DNA from: Chitinophagaceae bacterium
Lineage (GTDB): Bacteria > Bacteroidota > Bacteroidia > Chitinophagales > Chitinophagaceae
Reading direction: 5' to 3'
NCBI GenBank assembly: GCA_003167015.1
Contig: PMUF01000014.1
Coordinates: 1 to 8,708 of the forward strand
Length of the DNA: 8,708 nt
The notes below the pieces were generated by a model. It was not told where the DNA came from, did not search any database, and saw only the letters and a list, made by a program, of their open reading frames with translations. This document shows positions 5,475-8,708 of this stretch, piece after piece (the stretch's first letter is position 1; every line of letters starts with the position of its first letter). Made by a program: the position numbers and the translations under genes.

Positions 5475-6335
5475 ATGGGTCAGAAAACGAATCCTATTGG
5501 GGCCAGGTTAGGGATCATCCGCGGTTGGGAATCCAACTGGTATGGCAGCAAAAAAGACTATGCTACCAAGCTGATCGAGGACAACAAGATCAGGACCTAC
5601 CTTAACGCCCGTATCAATAAGGGTGGGATTGCGAAGATCGTTATCGAGCGTACGCTGAACAAGCTGATCGTGACGATCCATACTTCCAAGCCCGGCATCA
5701 TCATCGGTAAAGGTGGTGGTGAAGTGGACAGGATTAAGGAAGAGTTGAAGAAATTGACCGGCAAAGACGACGTCCAGATCAACATCCTGGAGATCCGCCG
5801 TCCTGAGCTGGATGCCAATATCGTTGGCGATACGATTGCCCGCCAGATCGAGAACCGTATCAACTATAAGCGTGCCATCAAGATGGCGATCGCCTCGGCT
5901 CTGCGGATGGGTGCTGAAGGGATCAAGATCAAGGTAGCCGGCCGTCTGGGCGGTGCTGAAATCGCCCGTACGGAAGAGATCAAGCAGGGAAGGACGCCGT
6001 TGCACACGCTGCGGATGGATATTGACTATGCCAATGTGTTCGCGCTGACTGTATATGGTAAGATCGGTATCAAGGTGTGGATCAGTAAGGGTGAGGTGCT
6101 GGCGAAGAGGGATCTGAACCCCAACTTTGTCGGTGGGAAAGAAGGTGGCCTGAGCGATCGTCGGGATAGAAGGGATGGTGATCATGGTCATCACAGGGAT
6201 CATCGGGACGACCGCAGGGGCGGTGGTGATCGTGGTGGAGACCGCAACCGCGGAGGCGGTGGTGGTGGTGATCGCAGAGGCGGTGGCGGCGGTGGAGACA
6301 GAAGGCCAAGTGGTGGCGGTGGCGGTCGCCGATAG
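5475..6335 (+). CDS. rpsC: 30S ribosomal protein S3 with Gly/Arg-rich C-terminal tail
   Basis: S3 lies at the mRNA entry channel and, with S4 and S5, forms the ribosomal helicase. The product is 286 residues against about 233 in E. coli. MGQKTNPIGARLGIIRGWESNWY is the conserved start. The type II KH domain holds the GxxG loop at about 78–81 (GIIIGKGGGEVDRI). The C-terminal domain contains RRPELDANIVGDTIARQIENRINYKRAIK and GRLGGAEIARTEEIKQGRTPLHTLRMDIDYA, ending near KVWISKGEVL. From about residue 219 a tail of roughly 68 residues follows: acidic, basic and histidine clusters (RRDRRDGDHGHHRDHRDD), then glycine runs with DRR, including two successive G6-DRR units (260–268 and 269–277). It is RGG-like and probably disordered. 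The stop is TAG, within a duplicated 12-base sequence. The start has no Shine-Dalgarno. Confidence 0.97.
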   Translation: MGQKTNPIGARLGIIRGWESNWYGSKKDYATKLIEDNKIRTYLNARINKGGIAKIVIERTLNKLIVTIHTSKPGIIIGKGGGEVDRIKEELKKLTGKDDVQINILEIRRPELDANIVGDTIARQIENRINYKRAIKMAIASALRMGAEGIKIKVAGRLGGAEIARTEEIKQGRTPLHTLRMDIDYANVFALTVYGKIGIKVWISKGEVLAKRDLNPNFVGGKEGGLSDRRDRRDGDHGHHRDHRDDRRGGGDRGGDRNRGGGGGGDRRGGGGGGDRRPSGGGGGRR

Positions 6336-6352
6336 ATGAGGGTCGCCGATAG
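6324..6352 (+). repeat. Direct repeat across the rpsC stop codon
   Basis: GGTCGCCGATAG occurs at 6324–6335, where it contains the last codons and TAG stop of rpsC, and again at 6341–6352, downstream. The offset is 17 bases. The two copies look like a small tandem duplication of the rpsC 3' end; the five bases after each copy have diverged. The second copy is outside the gene. Confidence 0.8.
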
Positions 6353-6400
6353 GAGGGCATTTGAAAAAAACAATTACGAGATAACAGAAAATAATTCAAG

Positions 6401-6823
6401 ATGTTACAACCCAAAAGAACCAAGCATAGGAAAGCACAGAAAGGTCGCATCCGTGAGACGGCGAAGAGAGGTGACACCATCGCTTTTGGTTCGTATGCTT
6501 TGAAATCGTTGGAAGCGATCTGGCTGACGAATCGCCAGCTGGAAGCTGCCCGTCAGGCCCTGACCCGTGCTATGAAAAGGGAAGGGAATGTCTGGATCCG
6601 TGTTTTCCCGGACAAGCCTATTACCAAGAAGCCATTGGAAGTGAGAATGGGTAAAGGTAAGGGGAACCCCGAGTATTGGGCGGCGGTGATCGAACCAGGC
6701 CGTATCCTGTTTGAAGCCGACGGAGTACCCATGGCGGTGGCCAAGGAAGCGCTGGAACTGGCTGCGCAGAAGTTGCCGGTGAAGACGAAGTTTATTGTCC
6801 GCCGGGACGTCGCTGCGTCCTAA
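6401..6823 (+). CDS. rplP: 50S ribosomal protein L16
   Basis: L16 contacts the A-site tRNA and helps organise the peptidyl-transferase region during late large-subunit assembly. The product is 140 residues, near the usual 136–144. MLQPKRTKHRKAQKGR is the standard N-terminus. The strongly conserved centre is NVWIRVFPDKPITKKPLEVRMGKGKGNPEYWAAVIEPGRILFEADGVP (about 63–110). Arg82 in VRMGKGKG corresponds to the arginine hydroxylated in E. coli L16; whether this organism modifies it cannot be told. The C-terminal helix is AVAKEALELAAQKLPVKTKFIVRR. The 65-base gap after rpsC holds the rpsC stop-region repeat, then an A-rich run. A GGAGG at 6352–6356 is about 45 bases too far upstream to act as its ribosome binding site. 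Confidence 0.98.
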   Translation: MLQPKRTKHRKAQKGRIRETAKRGDTIAFGSYALKSLEAIWLTNRQLEAARQALTRAMKREGNVWIRVFPDKPITKKPLEVRMGKGKGNPEYWAAVIEPGRILFEADGVPMAVAKEALELAAQKLPVKTKFIVRRDVAAS

Positions 6824-6824
6824 G

Positions 6825-6848
6825 GCAATCGAACGGAGCGAAAGTTGC
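6825..6848 (+). other. Weak hairpin after rplP
   Basis: GCAATCG (6825–6831) can pair with CGA (6839–6841) and TTGC (6845–6848), with a three-base AAG bulge and the loop AACGGAG. It begins two bases after the rplP stop, much as the hairpin after rpsS begins directly after its stop. The structure is modest and may be chance. Confidence 0.25.
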
Positions 6849-6884
6849 GGAAAACAACAACAAGAACAGTAAAAAAGATATACG

Positions 6885-7115
6885 ATGTTAAAGAGAATCG
6901 ATTTTGTCAACAGCCTGAAGGACCTGAATGAGACGGACCTGAAAGCGAGGATCCAGGAAGATGAGCTGCGCCTGAAGAAGTTGGAATTTGCGCATGCCAT
7001 TTCACCGCTGGAAAATCCGATGAGCATCCGTGCCCTCCGGAAGGATGTTGCACGGTTGAAGACCGTGCTGGCTCAGAAGGTTGAACAAAAGAAGGCCGGG
7101 GCTGCGAAAGCATAA
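6885..7115 (+). CDS. rpmC: 50S ribosomal protein L29
   Basis: L29 is a small two-helix protein next to L23 at the exit-tunnel rim. The product is 76 residues, slightly longer than the usual 63–70. The N-terminal helix region is DFVNSLKDLNETDLKARIQEDELRLKKLEFAHAISPLENP, and the conserved second helix is MSIRALRKDVARLKTVLAQK. The last 10 or so residues (KKAGAAKA) are a short Lys/Ala tail. SPLENPMSIRALRKDVARL is the Bacteroidota form of the usual L29 signature. The start is the only suitable ATG and follows AAAAAAGATATACG with no Shine-Dalgarno. It lies 61 bases after rplP and 84 bases before rpsQ. Confidence 0.97.
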   Translation: MLKRIDFVNSLKDLNETDLKARIQEDELRLKKLEFAHAISPLENPMSIRALRKDVARLKTVLAQKVEQKKAGAAKA

Positions 7116-7199
7116 CGGCGCTGATCAGTATCGAACTAGAAGCTGCGTCACGTCTGACCGATGAGGAGCAGCGGTTAATAAAAGCAAAAAGCTAAAACA

Positions 7200-7457
7200 A
7201 TGGTTGAAAGAAATTTGCGTAAGACAAGGATCGGGGTTGTAAAAAGCAACAAGATGGATAAGACCGTCACGGTCTCTGTTGAAAGGAAGGTCAAGCACCC
7301 GATCTACGGGAAGTTTGTAAAGAAGACCACCAGCTTCCACGCTCATGATGAGAAGAACGAGTGCACGGTCGGTGACGTCGTGAAGATCATGGAGAGCCGT
7401 CCGCTGAGCAAAACGAAGCGCTGGCGCCTGGTAGAGGTGGTAGAGAAGGCGAAATAA
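7200..7457 (+). CDS. rpsQ: 30S ribosomal protein S17
   Basis: S17 is an early-binding protein of the small-subunit body with an OB fold. The product is 85 residues, normal length. The expected motifs are present in order: RNLRKTRIGVVKSNKMDKTVTVSVERKVKHPIYGKFVKKTTSFHAHDEKNECTVGDVVKIMESRPLSKTKRWRLVEVVEKAK, where GVV-S-KMDKT, HP-YGK and RPLSKTKRW are the family signatures. The 84-base gap before it contains the 8-base palindrome CTGATCAG (7121–7128) and a possible long-loop stem GCTGC/GCAGC (7142–7146 with 7168–7172), neither convincing. The start follows AAGCTAAAACA with no Shine-Dalgarno. It is the last gene of the classic S10 operon and precedes the spc-type genes. Confidence 0.98.
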   Translation: MVERNLRKTRIGVVKSNKMDKTVTVSVERKVKHPIYGKFVKKTTSFHAHDEKNECTVGDVVKIMESRPLSKTKRWRLVEVVEKAK

Positions 7458-7486
7458 GGCAGTATTACTATTATACTTATACTTTT

Positions 7487-7506
7487 CATCCGCCGGGAGG
7501 CGGATG
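7487..7506 (+). other. Perfect 8-bp hairpin just before rplN
   Basis: CATCCGCC (7487–7494) pairs perfectly with GGCGGATG (7499–7506) around a GGGA loop. It lies at the S10/spc boundary, ending 18 bases before the rplN ATG at 7525. The 3' arm contains an in-frame upstream ATG (7504–7506) and the loop side contains GGGAGG, so pairing would hide both and favour the correct start. No U-tract follows, so it is not a typical terminator. Confidence 0.6.
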
Positions 7507-7524
7507 GACTTAAAAGCTAATAAA

Positions 7525-7893
7525 ATGATTCAGCAAGAAAGCAGGTTAAATGTAGCTGATAACAGCGGCGCCAAGGAAGTGTTAGTTATCCGGGTATTGG
7601 GTAACAGCGGACAGGACTATGCCGGTATCGGGGACAAGATCGTTGTGACGGTGAAGGATGCTTTGCCTTCGGGTGGCGTCAAGAAGGGCACTGTGGCCAA
7701 GGCGGTGATTGTCCGGACGAAGAAAAAATTACGTCGCAAGGATGGCAGCTATATCAGCTTCGATGATAATGCTGTCGTATTGCTGAATGCCTCTGACGAG
7801 CCGCGCGGTACCCGTATTTTCGGACCTGTCGCCAGGGAATTGCGTGACAAGGGATATATGAAGATCATCTCCCTGGCGCCGGAAGTGCTGTAA
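7525..7893 (+). CDS. rplN: 50S ribosomal protein L14
   Basis: L14 is at the subunit interface, next to L19, and is also the target of the ribosome-silencing factor RsfS. The product is 122 residues, the canonical length. MIQQESRLNVADNSGAKEVLVIRVLG is the classic N-terminus. Further signatures are GDKIVVTVKDALPSGGVKKGTVAKAVIVRTKK (about 42–73), DDNAVVLLN, and RGTRIFGPVARELRDKGYMKIISLAPEVL at the end. The frame is open to an ATG at 7504, which would add seven residues, but that codon is buried in the hairpin 7487–7506 and the family starts at MIQ, so 7525 is chosen. The start follows CTAATAAA. It begins the spc-type half of the cluster, with no clear promoter of its own. Confidence 0.97.
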   Translation: MIQQESRLNVADNSGAKEVLVIRVLGNSGQDYAGIGDKIVVTVKDALPSGGVKKGTVAKAVIVRTKKKLRRKDGSYISFDDNAVVLLNASDEPRGTRIFGPVARELRDKGYMKIISLAPEVL

Positions 7894-7909
7894 AACTTTT
7901 TGCTAATTT

Positions 7910-7922
7910 CCGCCGCAGGCGG
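7910..7922 (+). other. GC hairpin just before rplX
   Basis: CCGCC (7910–7914) pairs with GGCGG (7918–7922) around a GCA loop, with a possible further U·G pair outside. It ends 15 bases before the rplX ATG. The CCGCC/GGCGG core is shared with the hairpin before rplN and the position relative to the start codon is similar. No U-tract follows. Confidence 0.5.
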
Positions 7923-7937
7923 GTAAAGTCAAATAAA

Positions 7938-8276
7938 ATGAGTAACAGGTTCAAACCCAAGTTTAATATCAAGAAAGGTGACAACGTGGTTGTGATCACC
8001 GGAGACGATAAGGACCCGAAGAAGGCCCGGAAAGTCCTGGAAGTTTATCCTGACGAGGCGAAAGTCCTTGTTGAAGGGGTGAATATCGTGACCAAGCACA
8101 CCAAACCTTCTGCACAGAATACCAAGGGTGGTATCATCAAGAAGGAAGCTCCGATCCATATCTCGAACATCCTGTTGTGGGATGCGAAGAGCGGAGGCGC
8201 TACGAAGGTAACGCGCAGCCGGGAGGACGGAAAATTAGTACGCATCGCTAAAAAATCAGGGGAGGTCATCAAATGA
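7938..8276 (+). CDS. rplX: 50S ribosomal protein L24
   Basis: L24 is one of the two initiators of large-subunit assembly and lies near the tunnel exit. The product is 112 residues, within the usual 103–115. The KOW-type SH3 core is clear: FNIKKGDNVVVITGDDKDPKKARKVLEVYPDEAKVLVEGVNIVTKHTKPS, followed by KGGIIKKEAPIHISNILLWD and a basic C-terminus. VLVEGVNIVTKHTKP is the family signature. The start follows CAAATAAA with no Shine-Dalgarno. Its last four bases, ATGA, overlap the rplE start, which suggests translational coupling. The final codons also encode the Shine-Dalgarno for rplE. Confidence 0.98.
   Translation: MSNRFKPKFNIKKGDNVVVITGDDKDPKKARKVLEVYPDEAKVLVEGVNIVTKHTKPSAQNTKGGIIKKEAPIHISNILLWDAKSGGATKVTRSREDGKLVRIAKKSGEVIK
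8259..8265 (+). promoter_or_regulatory. Strong Shine-Dalgarno for rplE
   Basis: GGGGAGG lies 7 bases before the rplE ATG at 8273, an ideal spacing, inside the last codons of rplX. Every other ribosomal start in this window has an A-rich region without such a motif. Bacteroidota ribosomes mostly do not use Shine-Dalgarno pairing, so this one stands out; it may support re-initiation after rplX. Confidence 0.65.
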
Positions 8277-8708
8277 GTACCGCAAAATACACTCCGCGTC
8301 TGGCAGAAAAGTACAAGAAGGAAGTTGTACCTGCCCTTATGAAGAAATTCAATTACGGCAGCATCATGCAGGCGCCGAAACTGGAGAAGATCTGTATCAA
8401 TCGTGGTGTCAACGGCGCCGTCACCGATAAGAAGCTGGTGGAAGTAGCGGTAGAAGAGTTGACGATGATCACCGGTCAGAAGGCCGTGACGACTCAGTCG
8501 AAGAAGGATATCTCCAACTTCAAGCTGCGTAAGAACATGCCGATCGGCGCACGGGTGACGCTGCGTGGAGAGAAGATGTTCGAGTTTTTGGACAGGCTTG
8601 TATCTACTGCGTTGCCCCGGGTAAGGGATTTCAAAGGTATCAATGAGAAATCCTTCGATGGACGTGGTAACTATACGCTGGGTATCACCGAGCAGATCAT
8701 CTTCCCCG
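8273..8708 (+). CDS. rplE: 50S ribosomal protein L5, 5' part
   Basis: L5 binds 5S rRNA and contacts the P-site tRNA. The window ends inside the gene, leaving 145 codons of an expected 180 or so. The start ATG overlaps the rplX stop (ATGA). MSTAKYTPRLAEKYKKEVVPALMKKFNYGSIMQAPKLEKICINRGVN is the conserved opening. ELTMITGQKAVTTQSKKDISNFKLRKNMPIGARVTLRGEKMFEFLDRLVSTALPRVRDFKGI (about 63–124) is the signature region, and NYTLGITEQIIFP reaches the window edge. All expected motifs are intact. It has the only well-placed Shine-Dalgarno in the cluster. Confidence 0.97.
   Translation, partial: MSTAKYTPRLAEKYKKEVVPALMKKFNYGSIMQAPKLEKICINRGVNGAVTDKKLVEVAVEELTMITGQKAVTTQSKKDISNFKLRKNMPIGARVTLRGEKMFEFLDRLVSTALPRVRDFKGINEKSFDGRGNYTLGITEQIIFP

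Noticed and set aside
6352..6356. GGAGG as a Shine-Dalgarno for rplP
   Set aside because: It is about 45 bases from the rplP start, far beyond a working distance.
7480..7487. TACTTTTC before rplN as a possible internal promoter
   Set aside because: It resembles the rpsJ -7 element (TACTTTTG) but lacks the final G, and no TTTG lies about 20 bases upstream.

Overview
The window is a stretch of the S10–spc ribosomal-protein region of a Bacteroidota chromosome. The protein sequences suggest the Chitinophaga-like branch, which is an inference from family resemblance and was not tested by search. Three things support Bacteroidota: a close match to the phylum's TTTG / TAnnTTTG promoter ahead of rpsJ, A-rich regions without a Shine-Dalgarno ahead of almost every start codon, and the form of the ribosomal proteins, including long variable C-terminal tails on S3 and L22.

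Layout, all on the + strand. Positions 1–1242 hold the 3' end of an S9-family dipeptidyl peptidase IV-like gene. It is followed by a terminator-like inverted repeat (1293–1328) and a promoter (1378–1409). The ribosomal genes then run in canonical order: rpsJ, a 384-base gap, rplC, rplD, rplW, rplB, rpsS, rplV, rpsC, rplP, rpmC, rpsQ, rplN, rplX and the first 145 codons of rplE. Gaps after rplC are 13–84 bases and rplX/rplE overlap by 4 bases, so this is very probably one transcription unit. The genes encode S10, L3, L4, L23, L2, S19, L22, S3, L16, L29, S17, L14, L24 and L5, which assemble into both ribosomal subunits. L4 and L22 line the exit tunnel, L2, L3 and L16 lie at or near the peptidyl-transferase centre, and L23, L24 and L29 surround the tunnel exit.

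I found no new defence, mobile or biosynthetic system; the gene content is ordinary core genome. The parts worth a second look are non-coding or in protein tails: (1) the 384-base rpsJ–rplC spacer, with several hairpins and three short ORFs placed end to end just before rplC; (2) compact GC-rich hairpins in several intergenic gaps, without U-tracts, often just ahead of the next start; (3) a 68-residue Gly/Arg/Asp/His tail on S3, with a small duplication across its stop codon; (4) a strong Shine-Dalgarno ahead of rplE in an operon that otherwise lacks them.

The 197 bases between the peptidase gene and rpsJ hold the terminator-like repeat and the promoter; I see no gene there. No tRNA, rRNA, CRISPR array, insertion sequence or attachment site was seen.
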